A stretch of DNA of 64,000 nucleotides from Bradyrhizobium iriomotense (GTDB lineage Bacteria > Pseudomonadota > Alphaproteobacteria > Rhizobiales > Xanthobacteraceae). Within the stretch, counting starts at the first letter, position 1. Each line of letters opens with the position of its first letter. A program made the position numbers and the translations under genes. The notes under the pieces were generated by a model. It did not search any database. It was not told the DNA's origin and was given only the letters and a program-made list of their open reading frames with translations. Shown here in pieces: positions 32,399 through 40,974 of this stretch. The stretch covers positions 1-64,000 of the forward strand of contig NZ_JAFCJZ010000035.1 in the NCBI RefSeq assembly GCF_018130765.1. Direction: 5' to 3'.

Positions 32399-33097
32399 TC
32401 AATCCTGGAGGGCGGCCGGTCCCGAGATCTCGCCGGAATCGTTCACAAACATCAACGGGCCCGCCTCCGAGGTGGCGAACACGGCCGCCGTGAGCGGGCC
32501 GCCAAAGCAGGCGCCGGTATCCAGGTTCAACCGGTTCGCCCGCAGATCAGGTGTCCGGGACCGGATCGGCGTATGGCCATGGACAATGAATAGCCCGTGG
32601 TCGAGATCAGACGACAAGAAGGGTTCCCGAATCCAGAGCAAATCTTGCTCGGACTGCGACGCCAACGGCACGGCCGGCCGTATTCCTGCGTGGACGAAAA
32701 GTCGTCCATGCTCGATCTTCATGAGCGGAAGTGCGCGGATCCAGTCGAGATGCTCGCTCGGAAAATCGACGGGATCGTCGATCCCGTAGCTGTCGAGCGT
32801 CTGTTCGCCACCGTTTCCCCACCAATTCATGAGATCCCGGTCGGAGCGCTCCATGTCGGCCGCGCGAAGCAACATCTCCTCATGGTTGCCCCGCAGACAG
32901 ACGAAGGGGCGGTTCTGCTTCCCCTCGCTGCCGACGAGAAAATCCATCACCTCGCGGCTCTGGGGGCCCCTGTCGATGTAGTCTCCAACAAGGACGAACT
33001 GCGCACTCCGCTCGCCGCGAATCTCGTCGCACACGGCGAGAAGCGACATCAGCTCTTCAAAGCAGCCGTGGATGTCGCCGATCGCGAAGGTGAGCAT
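32399..33097 (-). CDS. PP2A/PrpA-like Ser/Thr phosphatase (metallophosphoesterase)
   Basis: A 232-aa phosphoprotein phosphatase-like enzyme with dimetal motifs GDIHG (7-11), GDYIDRG, GNHEEM, a later HAGIRP and a terminal FIVHGHTPI. This matches bacterial PrpA/PrpB and lambda phosphatase-type enzymes. The ATG at 33097 (MLTFAIGDIHGCF) is favoured because AAGGACG precedes it; the TTG 21 bases upstream lacks a ribosome site. It lies 46 bases after the PD-(D/E)XK-like gene on the same strand, so it may be the last gene of that set. Substrate unknown. Confidence 0.86.
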   Translation of the reverse strand: MLTFAIGDIHGCFEELMSLLAVCDEIRGERSAQFVLVGDYIDRGPQSREVMDFLVGSEGKQNRPFVCLRGNHEEMLLRAADMERSDRDLMNWWGNGGEQTLDSYGIDDPVDFPSEHLDWIRALPLMKIEHGRLFVHAGIRPAVPLASQSEQDLLWIREPFLSSDLDHGLFIVHGHTPIRSRTPDLRANRLNLDTGACFGGPLTAAVFATSEAGPLMFVNDSGEISGPAALQD

Positions 33098-33143
33098 TTC
33101 GTCCTTGGGAAGGGGCAAAGCAAGCTTTCTCCCTCTTGCCAGC

Positions 33144-34055
33144 TCAGATGGTGAGATCCTTTGTCGTTCCCTTGAACCTGATGCGCTTCGGACCCAAGCC
33201 CAGATCCGCGAGCGATTCGATCACTCTGTCGTTCAGCGTCTTGCCGTCCTTGTCCTTGCGGTCGCGTTGGTCCGCGGTGAAATCATAGACCAGCAGCCCG
33301 ACATTGGCACTGCTGATGTTGATCTTTGCCCCCTTCGCAACGGCGCTGATCGCCGCGGCCACACTGCGATGCCCGTTGCTCCATTCCGCCATCGCGGTCA
33401 GATTGGTTGCAACCCATCGATAGCTGTCGTCGATCTCCGCCTTGTGGAGGTCGATCACCGTTCGGTAGTCCTTGATCTGGCGGACAATCTTGCCGTTCTC
33501 CAGCTCGGGATTGCTGAACGTCTTGGCCTCCCAGAACACCAGATCGACGCCGCTCGCCGTCGTTTCGAAGTTCGCCAGGTCCATGCGCGGGAGGCTCCGC
33601 TCGACGCCGGGGGCGCCGGATGCGTTGATCGCAATCTCGACGTCGACGACGGAGAGATTGGACGTCGCGATCTCGTGGACGCCTTCCTTCTCCTGTCCGG
33701 AATAGAGCGACGCAGCCCTTTTGAGCTTGTCCAGGGTCTTTGCGCCCTCGTATTCGCGCGTCAGCATCCTTGGCTCGGCCTTGCCGAAGGCGAACTTGCC
33801 GTCGACAAGCGAAATCTGATCCTTCAAGTCCGGATTCAGGAGATACTTTTCGTGGGTCGTGGCGGTCACCTTCCCGCCCTTGAACGACACTTTGAAGATC
33901 GATTGTCCCTGCCAATAGACGTTCAGGTACTCATCCCGAATGCCGATGATGAGCGAGGGATCGGCGAGAACGTCTTTCCACCAGCCATCCTGCTGCGCGA
34001 GTGCCCCGAGTGCCTTGCGAAAGTCGTCGTTCCGGATGCCGCGTTTGAAGCTCAT
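33144..34055 (-). CDS. Putative PD-(D/E)XK nuclease-like protein
   Basis: A 303-aa protein. A PD-(D/E)XK-type core is suggested by VVDVEIAIN (137-143), RMDLANFE (Asp159), LVFWEAKTF (Glu176-x-Lys178) and QIKDYRTVI, i.e. the acid, then E-x-K and a downstream helix. The N-terminal third is a separate domain (MSFKRGIRNDDFRKALGAL... TTHEKYLLN). The ATG at 34055 has the site GGGAGGT and follows the stop of the beta-CASP gene after one base, so translation is coupled. It may be a DNA or RNA nuclease acting with its partner; homology was not verified. Confidence 0.68.
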   Translation of the reverse strand: MSFKRGIRNDDFRKALGALAQQDGWWKDVLADPSLIIGIRDEYLNVYWQGQSIFKVSFKGGKVTATTHEKYLLNPDLKDQISLVDGKFAFGKAEPRMLTREYEGAKTLDKLKRAASLYSGQEKEGVHEIATSNLSVVDVEIAINASGAPGVERSLPRMDLANFETTASGVDLVFWEAKTFSNPELENGKIVRQIKDYRTVIDLHKAEIDDSYRWVATNLTAMAEWSNGHRSVAAAISAVAKGAKINISSANVGLLVYDFTADQRDRKDKDGKTLNDRVIESLADLGLGPKRIRFKGTTKDLTI

Positions 34056-34056
34056 C

Positions 34057-35319
34057 TCATACCTCCCACCATTCGCCATCGCTGCGTCGCGTGACGTTGT
34101 CAAAATATCTGGAGAAACTGTCGCCTTCGAACGTGTGGACGGGCACCAGTCTGTCCGGTTGTATTGCGTTCGAGAGCCGCTTGAGATCCAGGATGCTGGC
34201 GTGGCCCGAGGTATGGATGACTTCAACGGGAACGCCGCGTGCAGCGAGATCCGCCTTCAGCCTGGCGCCAGGGCCATCCTTCAGGTATCCGTCCCATTGC
34301 GACCAGATCGCCCTGGTGCCGGCCCAGAGATTTGCGGTCTCCACGTCGCGGGCCATTGCCGGACGAAACAACATCACCGTGCGGTCGGCGATCTCGGTGA
34401 TGCGATCGCGGTAGATGCGCGCGGATCTGTACGGCTCCAGGAGATCGAAGCGCTTGTTCCGTGCGATCTGTTGCCGCTGATATTCCGGCACATAGACCGA
34501 CAGATTGGGCCAGCCGACGTTCGGCAGGCGCTCGTTGCCGGTGGCCCGCAATATCTCCATCGCGTAGAGATCCAGCAGCAGCGTTCGGCCGCTGCGTTTG
34601 CAGGCGCGATAGATGCTGACGATGCGATCGATGTTCTGCGCGGAGGCGGAGAGGACCACGAAGCCCGGCGGCCCGAGGCTCTCGGTCAGCCTCGCCTCGA
34701 TGTCGTCTTCCGTCGGAAATTGCGTGTCTTCGTCGAGACGGCCGAGGCTAGACCCCTCCATCAGCATCGTATCGACGCCGCGGGGCGGATTGCTTACCAA
34801 TCGCTCGAACAGGCCGCCCTTGCGACCATGCGCACGGATATCGCCGCTATAGAACAGACGCCGGCCGGCGGCATGGATCAGCAGCGCATAGGCATCATAG
34901 GCCGAATGATCGACAAGATAAGGTGTGATGCTGAACGGGCCGATCTGGAAGGTCTTGCGATCGGCCAGCTCGAACGAAACATCCGGCACGAAGGCATTGG
35001 GCACGAAAGGAGCTGCCGCACGCATGATGCGCGCGGTCGCGGCGCCCATGGCGAGAGGGACATCGGGTCTGCACAGGGGTAGCAAACCCCAATGATCGCC
35101 GTGTCCGTGCGACAGGACGATCGCACGCAGGGCTGGATCCTCGACGCGAAGCCCGGCCACGGGCGGGAGCAGGTCATCCGAGGGGCCGACGGCATCGAGC
35201 GGAAGTCCAAGGTCGAGCAGGATTCGCTCGCCCGCGGCCTCGAGCTCGATGCAGGTGCCACCAATTTGCTGTGTTCCGCGGTGGACACGTCCGCGAAACG
35301 AACCGGCTTCCTCGGACAT
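34057..35319 (-). CDS. Beta-CASP metallo-beta-lactamase-fold ribonuclease (RNase J/CPSF-like)
   Basis: A 420-aa MBL-fold hydrolase. It begins IGGTCIELEAAGERILLDLG, has the metal motif SHGHGDH (71-76), a further His in YLVDHSAYDAY, and a beta-CASP insertion marked by VVLSASAQNIDRIVSIYRACK, HTSGHASILDLKRL and VPVHTFEGDSF. This is the arrangement of RNase J and mRNA 3'-end nucleases, but it is shorter (RNase J is about 550 aa) and lacks the C-terminal domain. Its stop codon sits one base before the ATG of the PD-(D/E)XK-like gene. Such a pair outside normal RNA-decay operons suggests a specialised, possibly defensive, role (inference). Confidence 0.82.
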   Translation of the reverse strand: MSEEAGSFRGRVHRGTQQIGGTCIELEAAGERILLDLGLPLDAVGPSDDLLPPVAGLRVEDPALRAIVLSHGHGDHWGLLPLCRPDVPLAMGAATARIMRAAAPFVPNAFVPDVSFELADRKTFQIGPFSITPYLVDHSAYDAYALLIHAAGRRLFYSGDIRAHGRKGGLFERLVSNPPRGVDTMLMEGSSLGRLDEDTQFPTEDDIEARLTESLGPPGFVVLSASAQNIDRIVSIYRACKRSGRTLLLDLYAMEILRATGNERLPNVGWPNLSVYVPEYQRQQIARNKRFDLLEPYRSARIYRDRITEIADRTVMLFRPAMARDVETANLWAGTRAIWSQWDGYLKDGPGARLKADLAARGVPVEVIHTSGHASILDLKRLSNAIQPDRLVPVHTFEGDSFSRYFDNVTRRSDGEWWEV

Positions 35320-35541
35320 CAGCGGTTGATCTTGGTGGCAGGGCCGGGTTCGGCCGGACAGGGGAGGGCACTGCGGGATGGGCAGGGAAACATCAAAGCG
35401 AATACGGCTCCAGGCAACGACTTATCTATATTCAAATGAGCGTCCGAGAAATTGCGGCTTCTCGAGAAGAAAATATGCGTGTTGTACTGGCGCAACATCC
35501 TCCGCCCGCGAGCCCGAACGCAATAGAACCTTCGATGAACA
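35320..35541. other. Intergenic stretch
   Basis: No gene is supported between the beta-CASP gene and the PAS-GGDEF gene, both on the minus strand. The part near 35420-35480 is AT-richer (GACTTATCTATATTCAAATGAGCG) and may hold the promoter of the beta-CASP operon. Confidence 0.35.
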
Positions 35542-36603
35542 TCAACCTCGGCTGGAGCGGCGATTTGCGACGGCTGGAAGCCGGTGCGCGCCGCGACCTT
35601 CCCGCACGAACTCGGCCAGCACCCTTTCGGCGCAGATGACGCGGTTGCGGCCGAGCCGCTTGGCGACATAGAGCGCCTCGTCGGCCTCGCCCAGCAGACG
35701 GTTGGGGCCGCCGTCGGCCGCGCCGGGTATGCGGCTGGCGACACCGACGCTGAGGGTGACGTGGTCGCCGGCCCCATTGGCGCCATGGGCGATCGCTAAG
35801 GCCATCACGGCGATGCGGATCTCCTCGGCGATGGCGCAGGCGCTGTCGCAATCCATGTCCGGCAGGATCAGCGCGAACTCCTCGCCGCCATAGCGGCTGG
35901 CGAGGTCGAGCGGGCGCACGGCATGGCGGCTCACCACGGTCGCGACCGCGCGCAGGCATTCGTCGCCGGTCTGGTGGCCGTGGTGGTCGTTGAACAGCTT
36001 GAAATGATCGACGTCGACGAACAGCAGCGCCATCGGCTTCTGCGTGCGCTCGGCGCGGGCCCATTCGCTCATCAGCATCTGGTCGAACGAGCGGCGGTTC
36101 GACAGGCCAGTGAGCCCGTCCTTGGTGGCGAGCTCCTTCAGCGCCATCTCGGCGCGCTTCTGGTCGGTGAGGTCGCGCAGCGTCTCCACCACGGCGATCA
36201 GCCGGCCGGCCTCGTCGTGGATGGGGCCGGCGTCGATCGCGAGATAGAGCTGGCTGCCGAGCTTCGGCATCACGCACCAGTTCTCGGCGGAAAAGCCGAG
36301 CCCGTTATGGCCGCGCGCCGCATATTCCGAATAGAACTCCGGCAGTTGCTCGGGACGGTCGAGCGCGACCAGGTCGGCAAGGCAGGGGCGCCTGGTTTCA
36401 TAGAAGGCTTGCCAGTGCTTGCTGGTGCCGATCACCTCGGAGGCGGCGACGCCGGTCAGCCGCTCGCAGGCCCTGTTCCAGATCACGACGCGGCGCTTCG
36501 GGTCGATCACGAAGGTCGGCACCACCAGGTGCTGCATCAGCCGCGCGGCATAGGAATCCGCAGCGTCGACGGACTTTGCCGGAGTCTTGTTTGGCTTCGT
36601 CAT
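35542..36603 (-). CDS. PAS-GGDEF diguanylate cyclase
   Basis: A 353-aa cytoplasmic protein: PAS domain about 20-145 (VIDPKRRVVIWNRACERLTG), then a GGDEF domain with active site GGEEF at 239-243 and an inhibitory site RPLD (230-233) five residues before it. It is predicted to make c-di-GMP from GTP with product inhibition. The ATG at 36603 shares bases with the stop of the upstream gene (TGATG), so translation is coupled to the long sensor enzyme. Length typical. Confidence 0.9.
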   Translation of the reverse strand: MTKPNKTPAKSVDAADSYAARLMQHLVVPTFVIDPKRRVVIWNRACERLTGVAASEVIGTSKHWQAFYETRRPCLADLVALDRPEQLPEFYSEYAARGHNGLGFSAENWCVMPKLGSQLYLAIDAGPIHDEAGRLIAVVETLRDLTDQKRAEMALKELATKDGLTGLSNRRSFDQMLMSEWARAERTQKPMALLFVDVDHFKLFNDHHGHQTGDECLRAVATVVSRHAVRPLDLASRYGGEEFALILPDMDCDSACAIAEEIRIAVMALAIAHGANGAGDHVTLSVGVASRIPGAADGGPNRLLGEADEALYVAKRLGRNRVICAERVLAEFVREGRGAHRLPAVANRRSSRG

Positions 36604-39600
36604 CAGGCCACCGCCGCCACCGGTGCGGCATCGCCGGGGCCGAACAGTTTTCGCACGTCAGTGGCCGGCTTCGGCGCGCTGAACAGATAGCCCTGCATCT
36701 CGGTGCAGCCGAGGTTACGCAGCATCTCGCGCTGGGCCTCGGTCTCGACGCCCTCGGCGACCGTGGTCATGTTGCTGGCGGCGGCGATGTTCACCACCGC
36801 CTGCACGATGACGGGCGCGCCGCTGGTCTCCGCGATGTCGGCGACGAAGCAGCGGTCGATCTTGATCTTGTCGAACGGGAAGCGCTTGAGGTAGCTCAGC
36901 GAGGAGTAGCCGGTGCCGAAATCGTCGAGCGCGATGCGCACGCCGATCGAACGGAGCTGATGCAGGATCGACAGCGCCGCCTCGTCGTCGCGGATCAGCA
37001 CGGCCTCGGTGATCTCGAGCTCGAGCCGGGAGGGAGCGAGCCCGGAGGCCGCGAGCGCGCTGGCGATCCTGAGCGCCAGCGTGTCGCATTTGAGCTGCAC
37101 CGGCGAGACGTTGACCGCAACCCGTATATGCGCCGGCCACGTCGCGGCTTCGTTGCAGGCCATGCGCAGCACCCAGTCGCCGAGCTCGTTGATCAGGCCG
37201 GTATCCTCGGCGACCGGAATGAACTCCGCCGGCGAGACCATGCCGCGCTCGGGATGGCGCCAGCGCAGCAGCGCCTCGCAGCCGGAGACCGCGCCCGAGC
37301 GCAGATCGACCAGCGGCTGATAGTGGATCTCGAAGCCGCCGTTCACCAGGGCCTGGCGCAGATCCTGCTCCATGGTCAGGCGCGCCTTGGCGCTCGCATC
37401 CATCTCCGGCTCGAAGAAGCGGTGTGTGCGGCGTCCCTCGGCCTTGGCGCCGTACATCGCGAGGTCGGCGTTCTTGATGAGCTGGTCGAGATCGGCCCCG
37501 TCCTGCGGCGCCAGCGCGATGCCAATGCTGGCGTCGGTTGAGAGCTGGTGGCCGAGGCAGTGATAGGGCTGCCGGATCGCCTCGTAGATCCGCGTCACGA
37601 AGGACAGCACATCGGCGGAGGACTGGATACCAGTCTGGATCACCGCGAATTCGTCGCCGCCAAGCCGCGCGATCAGGTCACCCTTCTTGAGGCAGCCGCG
37701 CAGGCGGGTCGCGATCGCCTTCAGCAGCTCGTCGCCGACGTGATGGCCGAGCGAATCGTTGATGCCCTTGAACTCGTCGACGTCGATATAGAGCAGGGCG
37801 AACTGGCAGCCATCCGCGGCCTTTTCCAGCTCGCGCTCGATCTGCTCGCGGAACAGCGTGCGGTTCGGCAAATCGGTCAGCGCATCGTAATGCGCCATAT
37901 GCGCGATCTTCTCGTGGGCACGCCGCCGCTCGGTGACGTCCTCGACGACACTGATGAGGTAGCGCGGCTCGCCGGACTTGTCGCGAATGCCGATCCGGGT
38001 CGAGGTGATGTAGCGCGGTCCCTTGGTCTGGCTTTGCCAGGCGTGCTCGTCCTTGAACAATCCCTCGGCGGACTGCAGCGCCCTGCTGTCGTCCTCGGTG
38101 ACGAGTCTGGCCGCCTCAGCCGGGTACAGGTCGAAGGGGGCCTTGCCGACAATCTCTTCACTGGACTGGCCGAACTGCTCCTCGGCGGTCCGGTTGACCA
38201 GCAGATATTGCCGCGTTCCGGCGTCCTTCACCGTGATCTGGGAGGGGATGTGATCGATGATCTCGCGCAGGAACATGTAGTTGCGGTCGCGCTCCTGCTC
38301 CAGATTGCGCCGCTCGGTGATCTCCTCGATCGTGGCGACCCAGCCTCCCTGCGCGAGCGGCGTGTTGATGACCTGGAAGGCGCGGCCGTTGGGCAACTCG
38401 TGGATCCTGGTGGAGACCGTACCTTCGGCGACCACCCGCATCACTTCGGCGCAAAACGCCTCGACATCGCCGCCGAACGCGCCACGCTCCTTGCGATGAG
38501 ACATCGCCTCGCGGATGTGACAGCCGGGCTTGATGACGTCGTGGGAGAGGCCGAACATGTCGGCATAGCGGCGGTTGCAGGTGGCGATGTAGCCGCTCGC
38601 GTCATATAGGATCAGCCCCTGCGACATGTTGTTGAGGGCGGTGTCGAGCCGCAGCCGCTCCGCCTCGATCCGCTCTTGGGCCTCGCGGTTCTGCCGGTTG
38701 ATCTGGCGAATGATCAGATAGAGGATCATCGCGATCACGGCGGCGGAAAGCGCGGCCGTGGTGACCATGAAGCCGGTCTGCTGCCGCCAGTCCGCAAGCG
38801 CTCCAGCCATGGTGTTGGTGGCGACGATGACCAGCGGGAAATGCTTCAGCGACGCCGCCGATCCGAGCCGCTCCTCGTGGTCGATCGGGCTCCTGACGCG
38901 AAGCGTGTGCTGACCGCCCCTGGTCAGCACCTTCCGCATCAGCGGGGCATCCTTGAAGCTCCTGCCGATCAGTTCCTCGACATGGGGGTAGCGTGCCAGC
39001 ATCTTGCCTTCGCGGTCGAACAGCGCGATCGCCGTGCCCTCGGCAAGCGCCACGGATGCGAAATAGTTCCGGTAGCTGTCCGGATCGATCCGGCGGACCA
39101 TCGCGCCGAAGAAGGTGCCGTCGGCGCCGCGCAGCCGTCGTGCAACGACCGTGGTCCATTTGCCGATGATGAAGCTGCGGACCGATTCCAGGATGACCGG
39201 TTCGGCCATCGGATCGGATTTGAGCGTCTGGAAATAGGCGCGCGAGGAAATATTGATCTTGGGCAGCGGCTGGATTCGCGACCAGTTGATGAGTTCTCCG
39301 TCGGCATCGTAGATCGCGATGTCGCCGAGATAGGACACTGAGCTGACCTTGCTGCGCAGCATCTGGTTCGCCGCAGGGCCCGACATGCGCTCGCGGAACA
39401 CCGCGGGCGAGCTGATCTCCGGCAGGTTCATCTGCCCGATCAGGTCGGCGGCAACGACATCGGAGTCTTCAAACTGCTGGTCGAAGTGGCGCGCGATCAG
39501 CTGTACCGTGTTTTCCAGCTCGCGTTCGCGGTTGAGCAGGGTCCGCTCGCGGAATTCGCCGACGGCCATGGCGGTCACGGCGAAGATGCCCGCGACCAGC

Positions 39601-39713
39601 AGCACACCGCACAGGGTCAACCACAGGACCGGGCCACGACGCGCTAAGGCCGCCCAGCCGTTTTTCGCGGCTAGGGACATTCCGGCTGCCATCGTGGAAA
39701 AGACCTGGCGCAT
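36603..39713 (-). CDS. Membrane sensor dCache-PAS-PAS-GGDEF-EAL c-di-GMP enzyme
   Basis: A 1036-aa protein with membrane helices at about 28-52 and 316-338 bounding a periplasmic dCache/PDC domain, two PAS domains (about 350-465 and 475-595), a GGDEF domain (GGDEF at 685-689; no RxxD inhibitory site) and an EAL domain (EAL at 813-815) with all usual catalytic landmarks (EITEAVL, DDFGTGYSS, KIKIDRCF, AEGVET). The ATG at 39713 is preceded by GGGAGGGGG. It is coupled to the following PAS-GGDEF gene. The pair may set opposed c-di-GMP responses to a periplasmic signal. Confidence 0.92.
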   Translation of the reverse strand: MRQVFSTMAAGMSLAAKNGWAALARRGPVLWLTLCGVLLVAGIFAVTAMAVGEFRERTLLNRERELENTVQLIARHFDQQFEDSDVVAADLIGQMNLPEISSPAVFRERMSGPAANQMLRSKVSSVSYLGDIAIYDADGELINWSRIQPLPKINISSRAYFQTLKSDPMAEPVILESVRSFIIGKWTTVVARRLRGADGTFFGAMVRRIDPDSYRNYFASVALAEGTAIALFDREGKMLARYPHVEELIGRSFKDAPLMRKVLTRGGQHTLRVRSPIDHEERLGSAASLKHFPLVIVATNTMAGALADWRQQTGFMVTTAALSAAVIAMILYLIIRQINRQNREAQERIEAERLRLDTALNNMSQGLILYDASGYIATCNRRYADMFGLSHDVIKPGCHIREAMSHRKERGAFGGDVEAFCAEVMRVVAEGTVSTRIHELPNGRAFQVINTPLAQGGWVATIEEITERRNLEQERDRNYMFLREIIDHIPSQITVKDAGTRQYLLVNRTAEEQFGQSSEEIVGKAPFDLYPAEAARLVTEDDSRALQSAEGLFKDEHAWQSQTKGPRYITSTRIGIRDKSGEPRYLISVVEDVTERRRAHEKIAHMAHYDALTDLPNRTLFREQIERELEKAADGCQFALLYIDVDEFKGINDSLGHHVGDELLKAIATRLRGCLKKGDLIARLGGDEFAVIQTGIQSSADVLSFVTRIYEAIRQPYHCLGHQLSTDASIGIALAPQDGADLDQLIKNADLAMYGAKAEGRRTHRFFEPEMDASAKARLTMEQDLRQALVNGGFEIHYQPLVDLRSGAVSGCEALLRWRHPERGMVSPAEFIPVAEDTGLINELGDWVLRMACNEAATWPAHIRVAVNVSPVQLKCDTLALRIASALAASGLAPSRLELEITEAVLIRDDEAALSILHQLRSIGVRIALDDFGTGYSSLSYLKRFPFDKIKIDRCFVADIAETSGAPVIVQAVVNIAAASNMTTVAEGVETEAQREMLRNLGCTEMQGYLFSAPKPATDVRKLFGPGDAAPVAAVA

Positions 39714-39888
39714 TCCCCCTCCCTGGAAGGACAGGAATACACCTCACAAATGGCGCAAAGCTTAGGAAAACCAGTTACCTAAGGATTAAATCAGGTTGCG
39801 CCGGCGCGCCCGTATGCCGCCGGACGCGAAGCACGTCACGGTTGCGCTGCGTCCGCAGCAACCGCTGCGCTGCATCATTAATCGATGC

Positions 39889-40974
39889 TTAATGCGAGGG
39901 GCCCACGGTCTTCTTGCCGCCGCCATGGCGCAGCCGTCCGACCACGCCGGTCGGAAAGAAGTAGACGCTGGCGATGAAGAGCAGCCCGAGCCACAGCAGC
40001 CAGCGGTCGGGATGCAGGAGTCCCGGCAGCAGCGGCAGGCCGGCTTCCGAGGCCGCCTTCGAGGCAACGCCCATCAGCGACTGCAGATAGTTCTGCGCGA
40101 GGATGAAGATGGTGGCGCCGATGATCGCGCCGTAGATCGTGCCCATGCCGCCGATCACCACCATCAGCAGGATGTCCAGCATGATGGAGAAGCTGAGCGA
40201 GGTGTCGGGGCCTGCATAGCGCAGCCACAGCGCGTTCAAGATGCCGGCGCTGGCGGCGACGAGGGCGGCGAGGCAGTTGGCGTAGGTCAAATGGAAGACG
40301 GTGCGGAAGCCGAGCGCCTCGGCGCGAAAGCGGTTCTCGCGGATCGCCTGCAGCACGCGGCCGAACGGCGAGTTCACGACGCGCAACAGAGCGAGGATCA
40401 TCAGCGCCGAGATCGCGAACACCAGATAGAAGGTCAGGATGCGACCGTTGATCTCGAAGCCGAACAGGTTTTTCGAGATCAGCACCGTGCCGGGGCGCAG
40501 CAGCTCCGGCAGCTGGAAGCTGCGGCCGTCTTCGCCGCCGGTCAGCCAGGACAGCTGCGAGGCCAGCACCTGGAAGGCAGAGGCGACCGCGAGCGTGATC
40601 ATGGCAAAGAAGATCGCGGCCACCCGCAGCGAGAACAGGCCGATGGCGAGCGCGAGCAAGGCCGCCAGCGGCAGGCCGGTGACGATGCCGGTTGCGACCG
40701 CCGCCCAGTTCGGGCCCATGCCGTACAGCGCGATCGCGATGGCATAGCTGCCGATGCCATAGAACATGGTGTGGGCGAACGACACCGAGCCGGTATAGCC
40801 GAGCAAGAGGTCGTAGGAGGCGACCAGCGCGGCGAAGACGCAGATCTTGGCCGCGACGTTCAGCGCCTTGGCGCCCGGAAACAGGAATGGCGTCGCCGCC
40901 AGCGCCAGGATGATGACGACGAGGAGGAGCGTGAGGACGCGGCTGCGCGGCGGATCGCCGGAAAGGATCATCAT
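39889..40974 (-). CDS. livM: Branched-chain amino-acid ABC permease LivM
   Basis: A 361-aa inner-membrane permease with about nine helices and the family motifs LGYTGSVSFAHTMFYGIGSYA, the EAA-type loop SPFGRVLQAIRENRFRAEALGF and VVIGGMGTIYGAIIGA. It forms the translocation pore with LivH. The ATG at 40974 overlaps the stop of livH (ATGA), fixing the start. Last gene of a five-gene operon. Substrate could be branched-chain amino acids, urea or aromatic acids, as liv-type systems vary. Confidence 0.92.
   Translation of the reverse strand: MMILSGDPPRSRVLTLLLVVIILALAATPFLFPGAKALNVAAKICVFAALVASYDLLLGYTGSVSFAHTMFYGIGSYAIAIALYGMGPNWAAVATGIVTGLPLAALLALAIGLFSLRVAAIFFAMITLAVASAFQVLASQLSWLTGGEDGRSFQLPELLRPGTVLISKNLFGFEINGRILTFYLVFAISALMILALLRVVNSPFGRVLQAIRENRFRAEALGFRTVFHLTYANCLAALVAASAGILNALWLRYAGPDTSLSFSIMLDILLMVVIGGMGTIYGAIIGATIFILAQNYLQSLMGVASKAASEAGLPLLPGLLHPDRWLLWLGLLFIASVYFFPTGVVGRLRHGGGKKTVGPSH

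Noticed and set aside
32218..35319. Genomic island integrated at tRNA-Arg
   Set aside because: No integrase, relaxase or duplicated tRNA 3' end is visible; kept only as a weak possibility in the findings.
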